Origin: Priestia abyssalis
GTDB taxonomy: Bacteria; Bacillota; Bacilli; Bacillales; Bacillaceae_H
NCBI RefSeq assembly: GCF_002019595.1
Contig: NZ_KV917369.1
Location: forward strand, 1,574,417-1,638,416
Direction of reading: 5' to 3'
Length of the DNA: 64,000 nucleotides
Positions within the stretch are counted from its first letter, which is position 1. Every line of letters starts with the position of its first letter. Below, piece after piece: positions 1 to 6,669 of this stretch. Under the pieces are notes generated by a model that searched no databases, was not told the DNA's origin, and saw only the letters and a list, made by a program, of their open reading frames with translations. Position numbers and translations under genes: made by a program.

Positions 1-61
1 TCGCTAAAGGAAGTAAAGTGACTAAAAGTGTTAGTAAGGTTAAAAATATCTTTTTCATCAT
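1..61 (-). CDS. N-terminus of an exported protein (cut by window edge)
   Basis: Only the first 20 codons lie in the window. They read MMKKIFLTLLTLLVTLLPLA, a basic start followed by an unbroken hydrophobic stretch, which is the form of a signal peptide or first membrane segment. An AAGGAGAG ribosome binding site sits at 66-73, correctly spaced for either of the two tandem ATG codons (61 or 58). The function cannot be inferred because the mature part is missing. Confidence 0.6.
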   Translation of the reverse strand, partial: MMKKIFLTLLTLLVTLLPLA

Positions 62-467
62 CAATCTCTCCTTTTGTTGTTTAATTGATGGTAAAAGTTG
101 GATGTATTAGTTGCACGTCCTTTATCTTGTGTAGTATTGGAAAAACATATACGTATAAACAAAAAATTACTTTTATCCCATATTAATGGAGGATGAGGTC
201 TGTGCTAATAAATTTTTTTTCACTTTCATTTGCATCAAAAATAGACAGGGGTTAAACACCGCCATGTCCGTTTAAAAAGCCATTGATATAAAAATCCAGA
301 AAGGATAGATAAAATTGGAAGTCCAATAAACAGATGCAGGTAAAGAAACAAGAAAGGCACCCCATTTTTTACCGGTATATGGAAGTAGATCTCTTTTTTC
401 TCATGTCAAACATTTCTTGTTCTTTAAGTGAAACGAAATGCAGTAAATTCAACTTCTATTCCCATAC

Positions 468-517
468 ATAGCCGTTCTTTGGTTATGTCGAACTTTCTAA
501 ATCGATCTATATAATGT
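468..517 (+). repeat. Dispersed 50-bp intergenic repeat, copy 1
   Basis: The segment containing TTTCTAAATCGATCTATA resembles 44238-44288, which contains TTTCTAAATCAATCTATA. The similarity extends upstream over a GCCG/GCTG, TCTTTG and ATGT(C/T)GAA stretch with scattered differences. Both copies lie in intergenic DNA, a few hundred bases or less upstream of a + strand gene. Their nature is unknown. Confidence 0.4.
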
Positions 518-530
518 TATATATTACCTG

Positions 531-587
531 AGCAAAGACAAAAGCAGATGTCCCAACGGATTTCTGCTCTTATTTTTGCTTTTTTTA
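531..587 (+). terminator. Terminator-like hairpin with no upstream gene
   Basis: The segment starting AGCAAAGACAAAAGCAGA pairs imperfectly with TCTGCTCTTATTTTTGCT and is followed by a run of seven T. No + strand gene ends before it in this window, so it may terminate a short untranslated transcript or act as an attenuator in the leader of the CAP gene 100 bp downstream. Confidence 0.55.
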
Positions 588-687
588 TAGATGGAAATTA
601 TTGAGAGTTGAGATTTTGCTAGAATTCTAGGATGATAGGTTGCAGGGGGTCGTCAACCAACAAGGTAAAACCAAGGAGGAAAACGAC

Positions 688-1401
688 ATGAAAAAAACAG
701 GTACAATTTTAGCAGCAGCTGCATTAGCAACGACAATTTTTGCTGGAGGAGCAAGTGCAAATACACAGGCACCAACTAACTGCAAAACTTATGTTTATAC
801 AGTTAATGGACAATCTGTCGACAGTGCGTTTATCCAACAGCTTTTAAATAAATACAGTTTCACATATAAAACGGCACAGCCTGCAAAAACGACACAACAG
901 GCACAGCCAGCAGCTGTAAAACAGCCTACTCAAACAACAACTCAACAAGCCAAGCCAGCAGCGCAACAACCGGCAACAAATACAGAAAAACCGGCAGCGA
1001 CAACTGCTTCAAATGTGAGCGAGTTTGAAAAGCAAGTAGCAAATTTAGTTAACCAAGAGAGACAAAAAGCAGGTTTACAGCCATTACAATTAGATACAAA
1101 ATTAAGCGACGTAGCTCGTGAAAAATCAAAAGATATGATGAACAAAGGCTACTTCAGCCACCAATCTCCAACGTACGGTTCACCATTTGACATGATGAAG
1201 CAATTTGGTATCACATACAAATCAGCAGGTGAAAATATTGCTAAAGGCCAGCAAACACCGCAGGAAGTCATGAATGCTTGGATGAACAGTGAAGGCCACC
1301 GTGCAAATATCTTAAACGGCAGCTTCACTCACATCGGAGTTGGCTTTGTGAAAGACGCTCAAGGTACAACGTACTGGACACAAATGTTCATCAGCAAATA
1401 A
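688..1401 (+). CDS. ykwD: Secreted CAP/SCP-domain protein, YkwD-like
   Basis: A 237-residue protein with a clear Sec signal peptide (MKKTGTILAAAALA..., predicted cleavage after GGASA). It continues with a short region holding one Cys, then a Gln/Pro/Thr/Ala-rich linker at about residues 55-105, and ends in a CAP (SCP/PR1) domain from about residue 111. CAP hallmarks visible are GYFSH, GENIAKG, HRANILN and GVGF..YWTQMF. The family is common in Bacillus spore and cell-surface proteins, and the biochemical role is unsettled. The ATG at 688 is preferred over an in-frame ATG at 640 because AAGGAGG stands directly before it and the signal peptide then starts correctly. It is a single-gene unit followed by a strong terminator. 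Confidence 0.85.
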   Translation: MKKTGTILAAAALATTIFAGGASANTQAPTNCKTYVYTVNGQSVDSAFIQQLLNKYSFTYKTAQPAKTTQQAQPAAVKQPTQTTTQQAKPAAQQPATNTEKPAATTASNVSEFEKQVANLVNQERQKAGLQPLQLDTKLSDVAREKSKDMMNKGYFSHQSPTYGSPFDMMKQFGITYKSAGENIAKGQQTPQEVMNAWMNSEGHRANILNGSFTHIGVGFVKDAQGTTYWTQMFISK

Positions 1402-1411
1402 TATAAATGCA

Positions 1412-1456
1412 CGTAAAGAAAATGGACAGGGGATACCCCTGTCCATTTTCTTTACG
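1412..1456 (+). terminator. Rho-independent terminator of the CAP gene
   Basis: A near-perfect inverted repeat of about 20 bp per arm (CGTAAAGAAAATGGACAGGG and its complement) with a tiny loop. The T-rich half lies in the 3' arm. It begins 10 bp after the stop codon. Confidence 0.85.
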
Positions 1457-1457
1457 C

Positions 1458-1504
1458 ATAAGCAGCCGGGAAGCTCCCCTGCGGGTTTCTTCCCGGCTGC
1501 TTAT
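1458..1504. repeat. Hairpin repeat family B, copy 1 (terminator-like)
   Basis: An inverted repeat with arms ATAAGCAGCCGGGAA and its complement encloses the loop GCTCCCCTGCGGGTTTC. A second copy, in the opposite orientation, lies at 44191-44234 with compensating stem changes and nearly the same loop. It sits between the convergent CAP and SASP genes and could serve as a bidirectional terminator. Confidence 0.7.
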
Positions 1505-1569
1505 AAAAGTGAGCTAATAATAAGGTGTCATATTAAAAAGGACAGCGGAACTGCCATTTGTGCATTTCG

Positions 1570-1749
1570 TTATTCACCAGCATACCAGCTATTTTGATCT
1601 TCTTTTTGAGCTTGTGATGGCTTTCCTGCCTGTGTATCTGTCTCAATTGCGAATTCTGTTTCAAATGGTTTAGATACAGGCGTTTTCTCATTTACTTTCT
1701 GAGCGTTTGCTCTAAATGCCGGTTTGTTTCGTTGTTGATTGTTTGACAT
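1570..1749 (-). CDS. sspE: Small acid-soluble spore protein, gamma-type (SspE-like)
   Basis: A 59-residue, Gln/Asn/Lys-rich, Cys-free protein. The stretch FETEFAIETDTQ matches the repeat FGTEFASETN/DAQ typical of gamma-type SASPs, and an NAQKV segment occurs before it. B. subtilis SspE carries two such repeats; here there is one clear copy. Gamma-type SASPs are stored in the forespore as an amino-acid reserve and are cut by the Gpr protease at germination; they do not coat DNA. The start is ATG 1749, placed by GGAGGTGAT eight bases upstream. Expression would be expected from forespore sigma G, but no promoter was assigned. Other small spore proteins cannot be fully excluded. Confidence 0.65.
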   Translation of the reverse strand: MSNNQQRNKPAFRANAQKVNEKTPVSKPFETEFAIETDTQAGKPSQAQKEDQNSWYAGE

Positions 1750-1967
1750 GATCATCACCTCCATGAAAATTAATGTACCCGGGAGGTTTTGAAACTATGC
1801 TGAAGCGTCCATGAAGGGACTGGTTCCTCAGAGGCTCGAAGGATAACAAGTTGACTTTATCCCTAAAACCGCGGTTTAATAGATAATAAGGAATAAAGGC
1901 TAACTATAAGGTGTCCTTACTCACATGTATGGGGCTCCTGATATTTGTTTTACGGAAAGGAACGGTT

Positions 1968-2627
1968 ATGGAAGAACAAAAAACACCGAAAAAGCAGACG
2001 AACGTATTATTTGATTTGATCTTTTACATTGCGTTGCCCTATTTAATATGGAATCAAGGAAGAGACTTCATCGGTGATTATTATGCAATCTTGTTGTCGA
2101 CTGCGCCTGCCTTCTTTTATACCATTTATAAATTTGTCAAAGAGCGTCAGTTCAATGTTACGGGAATTTTTATTGTTGTATCGTTATTGGCGCGTACAAT
2201 TATCGATTTGGTATCAGGTGAAGCAGAAAGAATGCTGTATAACCAAGTTTATTTTATGTTCGGACTGGCTCTTTTCTTTTTGGCTACGGTTTTAGTTAAT
2301 AAGCCGATGGGGATGTATTTCTTTGGGGATACAGCTCAGCTTATGGGTTATGAGCGTAAAGACATTATGACTTACTTGAAAGAAAAAGATATGTTTAAAA
2401 TGCTCCGCATTTTGACGGTATTATTTAGTGTTCGCTATGGTGCGGTAGCGGTTGTGAAGCTCTGGCTGATTAACCAGTATGGAGTAGAAGGCTATGGGAA
2501 GATGATTATCGTGATGCAAGTCATCAACTGGATTTTTACGATTTTACTCGGCATTTACACATACATGATTATCCGTAAGCTTCAGGATAAAACAGGAGAC
2601 GCGGAAAATCCGAATATACAAGCTTAA
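1968..2627 (+). CDS. VC0807-family integral membrane protein
   Basis: A 219-residue protein with about six hydrophobic segments (for example around FDLIFYIALPYLIW, GIFIVVSLLA, MFGLALFFLATVLV and IFTILLGIYTYMI) and a Gly/Arg-bearing N-terminal loop. The overall pattern resembles the uncharacterised VC0807 membrane family; no catalytic motif is visible. Start chosen at ATG 1968, with GGAAAGGA upstream; an in-frame upstream extension to 1911 lacks a good ribosome binding site. It stands alone between unrelated genes. Function unknown. Confidence 0.6.
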   Translation: MEEQKTPKKQTNVLFDLIFYIALPYLIWNQGRDFIGDYYAILLSTAPAFFYTIYKFVKERQFNVTGIFIVVSLLARTIIDLVSGEAERMLYNQVYFMFGLALFFLATVLVNKPMGMYFFGDTAQLMGYERKDIMTYLKEKDMFKMLRILTVLFSVRYGAVAVVKLWLINQYGVEGYGKMIIVMQVINWIFTILLGIYTYMIIRKLQDKTGDAENPNIQA

Positions 2628-2680
2628 TGCAAATAGGATGAGTGAAAAGGGTGAAAATCAGCCGTTTTCGGTCATCCTAC

Positions 2681-2738
2681 TGAAAGTCCACGTCTTGAGA
2701 ATCCAGTAAGATCCGGGATTCCTTGACGGGGCCTTTCA
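2681..2738. repeat. Nested hairpin family A, copy 1
   Basis: Outer arms TGAAAGTCCACGTC / GACGGGGCCTTTCA enclose an inner AATCC...GGATT stem. The core TTGAGAATCCAGTAAGATC recurs in similar form at 5415-5470, 38497-38547 and 44117-44165. It lies 50 bp after the VC0807-like gene and may terminate it. Confidence 0.6.
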
Positions 2739-2895
2739 TTGAAAATCAATTTTGCGTATGGGCCAGCTTCGTGTCCGTTCATTTGAGCAGTGTAAAAAAT
2801 CAGATGGTTTCTGACATCTCCGTGAAGAAGATTGCTAGATTGGTTTGTTCTGTATAAAATTCTTATAGGAATAAGAAAGAAGAAAGGACGAAGAA

Positions 2896-3387
2896 ATGAA
2901 ATTAAAAACAGCGCTTACAACGATGGTTGCATTTTCAACGATTATACTAGGAGCTTGCGGAGATAATCAGGCAACAAGGGAAGAAGAAGGTCATGAGCAT
3001 GCAGAACATGTGACGGGGGATTTGCGTGAAGAAACAGCAAGTGTGGATAGCTTGCCCAAGTTTTTGACAGCCAAATCCGATGACATGAAAGTGCTGTATC
3101 AAGCTGCCGCAAATCATCAAAAATTGCTGGAGAACATTCCTTGTTATTGCGGATGCGGGGAATCAGCAGGTCACACGAGCAATTATGATTGTTTTGTTTA
3201 TGACAATAAAGAAAACGGAGCGGTCGTATGGGATGATCACGGCACAAGATGCGGCGTTTGTCTAGAGATTGCAGCCGAGTCGATTATTGATTACAGTAAA
3301 GGGAAATCGATTAAAGAAATTCGTCAAATGATCGATACAAAATACAAAGAGGGCTATGCAAAGCCAACTCCGACTCCAGAGGTTTAA
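2896..3387 (+). CDS. PCYCGC-motif lipoprotein
   Basis: A 163-residue protein with a lipoprotein signal peptide ending in the lipobox LGAC (Cys21), then a His/Glu-rich segment (EEEGHEHAEH) that could bind metal. The defining motif PCYCGCG lies at residues 82-88, and a second Cys pair occurs in RCGVCLEIA. It belongs to the PCYCGC family of Bacillus exported proteins; the role is unknown, though clustered Cys and His suggest metal binding. AAGAAAGGA precedes ATG 2896. No partner gene is adjacent. Confidence 0.8.
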   Translation: MKLKTALTTMVAFSTIILGACGDNQATREEEGHEHAEHVTGDLREETASVDSLPKFLTAKSDDMKVLYQAAANHQKLLENIPCYCGCGESAGHTSNYDCFVYDNKENGAVVWDDHGTRCGVCLEIAAESIIDYSKGKSIKEIRQMIDTKYKEGYAKPTPTPEV

Positions 3388-3425
3388 TAGATAGCTATTT
3401 AAAGATTAAGTGTCCATAATATTAT

Positions 3426-3488
3426 TATGTTAACTATATGCATTCCACTTAATAACTTGGCACAGCTTCATTCCATCGAGAAACATTC
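3426..3488 (+). repeat. Dispersed 60-bp repeat C, copy 1
   Basis: About 60 bp containing TAATAACTTGGCACAGCTTC and then CATT(C)CATCGAGAAACATTCACAA. Nearly the same sequence lies at 38698-38760 with a handful of substitutions and a 2-bp length difference. Here no gene follows immediately; the other copy leads into pucA. Confidence 0.65.
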
Positions 3489-3517
3489 ACAATTGGTTAT
3501 TCAGACCACTTGAATTG

Positions 3518-3566
3518 AACCGGATGGGAAAAGAGAATACCTCTTTTCCCATCCGGTTTTTATTTT
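3518..3566 (+). terminator. Rho-independent terminator
   Basis: Inverted repeat AACCGGATGGGAAAAGAG / CTCTTTTCCCATCCGGTT with a loop of a few bases, then a T-rich run. It lies 130 bp after the PCYCGC gene and is the only clear terminator for it. Confidence 0.8.
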
Positions 3567-3654
3567 TTTCGGAAAAAACAGAATTGTTATGAAACAATTG
3601 GTTTTATCGAGCATATGTTATATAACAAGAAGAGTTCGAAAAGGAGAGGATATT

Positions 3655-3762
3655 ATGCCTCAGCAGGAAGAGAAACAGGAACAGTCTCAGCAGTTTGAAT
3701 GGATTGATGAATACCCAAGTATTTTAGAGAGCATTAACGACTACTATAGTACATGTAAATGA
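3655..3762 (+). CDS. 35-residue acidic, Gln-rich small protein
   Basis: ATG at 3655 follows AAGGAGAGGA with ideal spacing. The product begins MPQQEEKQEQSQQFEW and ends SINDYYSTCK, so it has a Gln/Glu-rich first half, an aromatic second half and a single Cys near the C-terminus. It has no signal peptide or membrane segment. Its stop codon overlaps a perfect hairpin, and a terminator lies about 90 bp before the start, so it appears to be an independent transcription unit. No family was recognised. The good ribosome binding site and tight hairpin argue that it is real. Confidence 0.55.
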   Translation: MPQQEEKQEQSQQFEWIDEYPSILESINDYYSTCK

Positions 3763-3796
3763 TGAAAACACGGATATTTTTATCCGTGTTTTCATC
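3761..3796 (+). terminator. Hairpin directly after the small ORF
   Basis: Perfect 16-bp arms GATGAAAACACGGATA / TATCCGTGTTTTCATC with a TTTT loop. The first base pairs overlap the TGA of the 35-codon gene. The following T-tract is short (ATTTAATGG). Confidence 0.65.
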
Positions 3797-3901
3797 ATTT
3801 AATGGAAGAAATAAAACATTGTAAATTTTCAAGTCTTTTATTCCTGCCGGGAAGGTTTTGTATGGTAAAATATAAATCAAATGGGAAAGGGTGTGACATC
3901 G

Positions 3902-4228
3902 GTGGAGCCAGCTATTGCTCAATTGCAACAATGGATCGATCAAGCTAAAACGATTACCTTTTTTACGGGTGCTGGTATTAGTACAGAATCTGGTATCCCT
4001 GATTTTGTTCTCAAAATGGTCTATATAAACAAAACATGAGCTTTGTTGACGTAGTGTCCCGTCCTTTTTTTGAGAGACGTCCAAAAGAGTTTTGGCCATT
4101 AGCTCGTCCATAAACAAGGGACTATCCCTATGGTTATCATTAATCGTGATGCAACCCATTTTGATCATCTTTTCGACTTGGTGATTTCCGATTCGATTGG
4201 ACACACAGTGTCAAAGCTGCAGATCTGA
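3902..4228 (+). pseudogene. srtN: Decayed sirtuin (Sir2/SrtN-type NAD-dependent deacetylase)
   Basis: The N-terminus is intact for about 38 codons from GTG 3902 and includes the NAD-binding motif GAGISTESGIPDF. The next codon, the Arg of the usual DFR motif, has lost one base (TTTGTT for expected TTTCGTT). After the frameshift the protein continues as SQNGLYKQNMSFVDVVSRPF and ERRPKEFWP. A second break then jumps to the C-terminal part, MVIINRDATHFDHLFD and LVISDSIG, in a third frame. The centre of the protein, with the catalytic His and the zinc Cys residues, is absent. Intact bacterial sirtuins are about 240 residues. B. subtilis srtN lies close to yhdY and yhdP, whose homologues follow here, so this is a relic of an ancestral gene. 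Confidence 0.85.
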
Positions 4229-4323
4229 TGAGACCTTTCATTTTCAAGCAAGTTCATTGAAAATGATATACAATAGAATGTTATAAAACATCTTTGAATT
4301 TTCGGTAAGAAGGGGAAGTGCTT

Positions 4324-5367
4324 GTGTGGTTTCAGAAAAATAAAAAATGGATTTTCCTTATTATTGTTGGTGCGTTGCTCGCATGGTTTTTACCATACAG
4401 CATGCCGTTAGTGCTGGGGTTATTTACGGCCCTCTTGCTTGATGGAGCCGTAAAGTTTTTTGAAGACCGCTTTAGTCTGAAACGAATCTATGCGGTCACC
4501 ATGACATTTTGTATGTTTTTGGCGGCAATCGGCTTGCTCTTTTATTTTGTTATCGTCTTGCTGATAGACCAAATCGTTATTTTTTCCAAGCGTGTTCCTG
4601 AATGGGTGAGGAACTTTAATGTGGAACCAATTAAAGAGTATCTTTTTCAATGGCAAAAAGTATCGGATAACTTGCCTCCTGAGCTGGTCGAATCAATTGA
4701 ATCGTCTATTGATTCATCGAAACAAGCACTGATTCAGTTTGCTTCCAACGTAGCAGAATTAACATTGAATTTGTTGGCGACTGTTCCTACGTTCATGATC
4801 GAGCTGATCATTTACTTTATCGCTTTGTTCTTGTTCAGCCTGGAACTGCCATCATTAAAGCGTAAAGCGACGAGTTTTCTTACCGATAAAACAAAGGCGA
4901 AAGTCGAGCTTATTATGCGTCAATTGAGCCGTGCCGGAATCGGATTTTTGAAAGCCCAGTTTTTACTCAGTTTTATCACATATATGGTTTCTTTTATTGG
5001 ACTATGGATTATAGGAGTCAAATATATTGCTATTATTTCTCTTATTATTGTCATTGTGGATTTGCTTCCCATTTTGGGAACTGGCTCTGCGCTGGTTCCA
5101 TGGGCTGTTTTTATGATTATAAACGGAGACAATAAAACAGGGATTGGCTTAATTATATTATTTGTAGTCATTACCGTATTAAGAAGGGTAATTGAACCGA
5201 AAGTGCTTTCTCAGAGCTTGGGCATTTCGCCTCTCGCTTCCCTTATCAGCATCTATTTAGGGTTTAAAATGCTTGGGGTTATCGGTTTGATTGCAGGACC
5301 GGCTCTTGTGATTGTAATCGAGACGATTATTCGAGCCAATATTTTAAAGCTCAACTTTAAAATATAG
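4324..5367 (+). CDS. ytvI: Sporulation integral membrane protein YtvI (AI-2E exporter family)
   Basis: About 347 residues with seven to eight membrane spans in the AI-2E/PerM arrangement: two N-terminal spans, an amphipathic soluble stretch (about residues 85-145), and a C-terminal bundle. Family signatures near the end are LLPILGTGS, RRVIEPKVLS, LGISPLASLISIYLGFK and GLIAGPALV. B. subtilis YtvI is a sporulation-associated member of similar length; the substrate is unknown. Two GTG codons can start it: 4318 and 4324. GTG 4324 has better spacing from AGAAGGGG. It is followed at once by a strong terminator. Confidence 0.75.
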   Translation: MWFQKNKKWIFLIIVGALLAWFLPYSMPLVLGLFTALLLDGAVKFFEDRFSLKRIYAVTMTFCMFLAAIGLLFYFVIVLLIDQIVIFSKRVPEWVRNFNVEPIKEYLFQWQKVSDNLPPELVESIESSIDSSKQALIQFASNVAELTLNLLATVPTFMIELIIYFIALFLFSLELPSLKRKATSFLTDKTKAKVELIMRQLSRAGIGFLKAQFLLSFITYMVSFIGLWIIGVKYIAIISLIIVIVDLLPILGTGSALVPWAVFMIINGDNKTGIGLIILFVVITVLRRVIEPKVLSQSLGISPLASLISIYLGFKMLGVIGLIAGPALVIVIETIIRANILKLNFKI

Positions 5368-5368
5368 A

Positions 5369-5413
5369 GGATGATCCAAAAGGGCAAGAACCTGCCCTTT
5401 TGGATCATCCTCA
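5369..5413 (+). terminator. Terminator after ytvI
   Basis: Arms GAGGATGATCCAAAAGGGCA / TGCCCTTTTGGATCATCCTC around a short AGAACC loop. It starts at the stop codon. Confidence 0.8.
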
Positions 5414-5414
5414 T

Positions 5415-5470
5415 AAAAGGCCTCGTCTTGAAATTTCAGAAAAATCAGGGATTTCGTGACGAGGCCTTTT
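5415..5470. repeat. Nested hairpin family A, copy 2
   Basis: Outer arms AAAAGGCCTCGTC / GACGAGGCCTTTT surround the core TTGAAATTTCAGAAAAATC and GGGATTTCGT. It directly follows the ytvI terminator and has a T-rich 3' side, so it may be a second terminator. This is the best-paired copy of the family. Confidence 0.7.
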
Positions 5471-5803
5471 ATTAAAAAATTAGTTTGTGTGGTCTATTAG
5501 AGATTTGGAGGTATATCATGTTTTGAAACGAAAAGCGGTATCTATGGAAGTCGGAATGATTTATTGCATCTATATAATGGTAAGGAAGCTTCTGCTGTTA
5601 AGTGAAGCTCAACGTATAACGTCATGGTTTTGTGCATAGGTTGTAATAAAGGAAACTACCAACTGTACGCTGAAAATGAGCTTTCCTCCTTGTAAGCGCA
5701 GAACAAAGGAGAAACGGCCGAAAGAAACGAGAAATGGTTTTCCAAAAAGGGCCTTCAATTAAAAGAAGAAAGGAACATTATCATGTGAGAAAGGAATGCC
5801 TCA
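5471..5803. other. Intergenic stretch without recognised genes
   Basis: A GGAGGTATATCATG sequence at about 5507-5520 is followed by TTTTGA, giving a two-codon ORF. An open frame from TTG 5522 to the TAG at about 5638 has no recognisable homology. Nothing else could be supported. Confidence 0.4.
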
Positions 5804-6040
5804 ATGCGGACATTTATGATTCGTCTTAGTCTTTTTTTCATTGGGATATTGTTTCAATCTGTGGCAGCACTGGATTTGATGTTTGAATTAAACTTGTTGC
5901 CCATTCATACAAGAACAGTGGAGCACTATGCGCAAGCCTTTGCAGTAAGGATGCCTTTCATTTTATTTACCATCGGCTTTGCCTTCATTATTTTTAGTTT
6001 TTATTTTCCGAATTTTGAAAAAAAGAAAGGACGTTTTTAA
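5804..6040 (+). CDS. Small two-span membrane protein, unknown
   Basis: A 78-residue protein with two hydrophobic segments (about residues 5-26 and 48-68) and a short basic tail (FEKKKGRF). GAAAGGA precedes ATG 5804 at slightly long spacing. It is 87 bp upstream of the MerR gene on the same strand and could be cotranscribed with it. No family was recognised. Confidence 0.5.
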   Translation: MRTFMIRLSLFFIGILFQSVAALDLMFELNLLPIHTRTVEHYAQAFAVRMPFILFTIGFAFIIFSFYFPNFEKKKGRF

Positions 6041-6127
6041 AAACGGACAACCAAAACGATTGACTGTATGCTTTGAAGCGATTTAAAATAGAAATAAGAA
6101 ACAACCATGAGGTGATACAATGGGGCA

Positions 6128-6538
6128 GTGTATAAAATTGGCGAGTTAGCTTCAGCGGCCAATGTTTCAAAGCGCACGATTGATTACTATACAAAATTAG
6201 GGTTGCTGCAAGCAAAACGTTCCCCGTCCAATTACCGGTACTATTCGGAAGAAGCATTAGAGGATTTGAAGTTCATTGAAAATTGTAAGAAGCTTCATAT
6301 GCCGTTGGATGAGATTCGAAAAAAAATTGAATTGGTTAAAAGCCAGCATGTAGAGGAAGAAGAAATGCTGGATCAAGCAAAAGTTATTGCCAAACATTTG
6401 GAACATTTAAATCAAGAACTTTCGGGATTCATGCCCATTGTGGAAAAGTTGGACGATGATCAAAAGCGCCTCTTATCCACACAACTATCGAATCAAAGCA
6501 TGTCACTTATTCAATCATTGCTTGTACTCTTAATTTGA
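6128..6538 (+). CDS. MerR-family transcriptional regulator
   Basis: A 136-residue protein. The winged-helix N-terminus YKIGELASAANVSKRTIDYY is typical of MerR, followed by the GLL...NYRYY wing and a coiled-coil dimerisation helix (about residues 75-105). There is no Cys in the C-terminal loop that would mark a metal sensor such as CueR; the effector is therefore unknown. Start is GTG 6128, placed by GAGGTGAT about ten bases before it; the ATG at 6120 is out of frame. A MerR gene (yhdQ) also neighbours the CNNM gene yhdP in B. subtilis, but that one is a copper sensor, so orthology is doubtful. Confidence 0.8.
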   Translation: MYKIGELASAANVSKRTIDYYTKLGLLQAKRSPSNYRYYSEEALEDLKFIENCKKLHMPLDEIRKKIELVKSQHVEEEEMLDQAKVIAKHLEHLNQELSGFMPIVEKLDDDQKRLLSTQLSNQSMSLIQSLLVLLI

Positions 6539-6625
6539 TAGAATCAAGGCTTAATATGAACGTGTGTCACAGAACAAAGGTTAGATGAAGGTAAACATAA
6601 TAAATATACAATAACTAACTTTTTT

Positions 6626-6669
6626 AGGAGGTGACTCCTTACTCGTTTTGTGCGAGCTAAGGAACTTTT
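6626..6669 (+). promoter_or_regulatory. Possible two-state leader hairpin masking the CNNM start
   Basis: CTCCTTACTCG (6635-6645) can pair with CGAGCTAAGGA (6653-6663) as a stem with one bulge, which buries the AAGGA ribosome binding site (6659-6663) of the TTG start at 6670. The same CTCCT (6635-6639) can instead pair with AGGAG (6626-6630) around a GTGA loop, which would free that site. The two hairpins are mutually exclusive. This is inferred from pairing only. Confidence 0.4.

Larger units (their letters stand above)
62..687. other. Long intergenic region upstream of the CAP-domain gene
   Basis: No credible gene was found here. The stretch holds the promoter region of the divergent exported protein on the left, an AT-rich segment, a 50-bp sequence at 468-517 resembling 44238-44288, and a terminator-like hairpin at 531-587. 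The ribosome binding site AAGGAGG for the CAP gene lies at about 672-678. Confidence 0.5.

Noticed and set aside
3734..4204. 156-codon minus-strand frame over the sirtuin relic
   Set aside because: The + strand shows clear sirtuin motifs in pieces; the antisense frame has no recognisable homology and is open only because the + strand gene is decayed.
5518..5526. GGAGG-preceded ATG TTT TGA
   Set aside because: A two-codon ORF; the following frame from TTG has no homology, so no gene was called.
6631..6660. Ten-codon leader peptide (GTG ... TAA) before the CNNM gene
   Set aside because: Its GTG is part of the AGGAGGTGA site itself, leaving no spacing for initiation; the hairpin model was kept and the peptide dropped.
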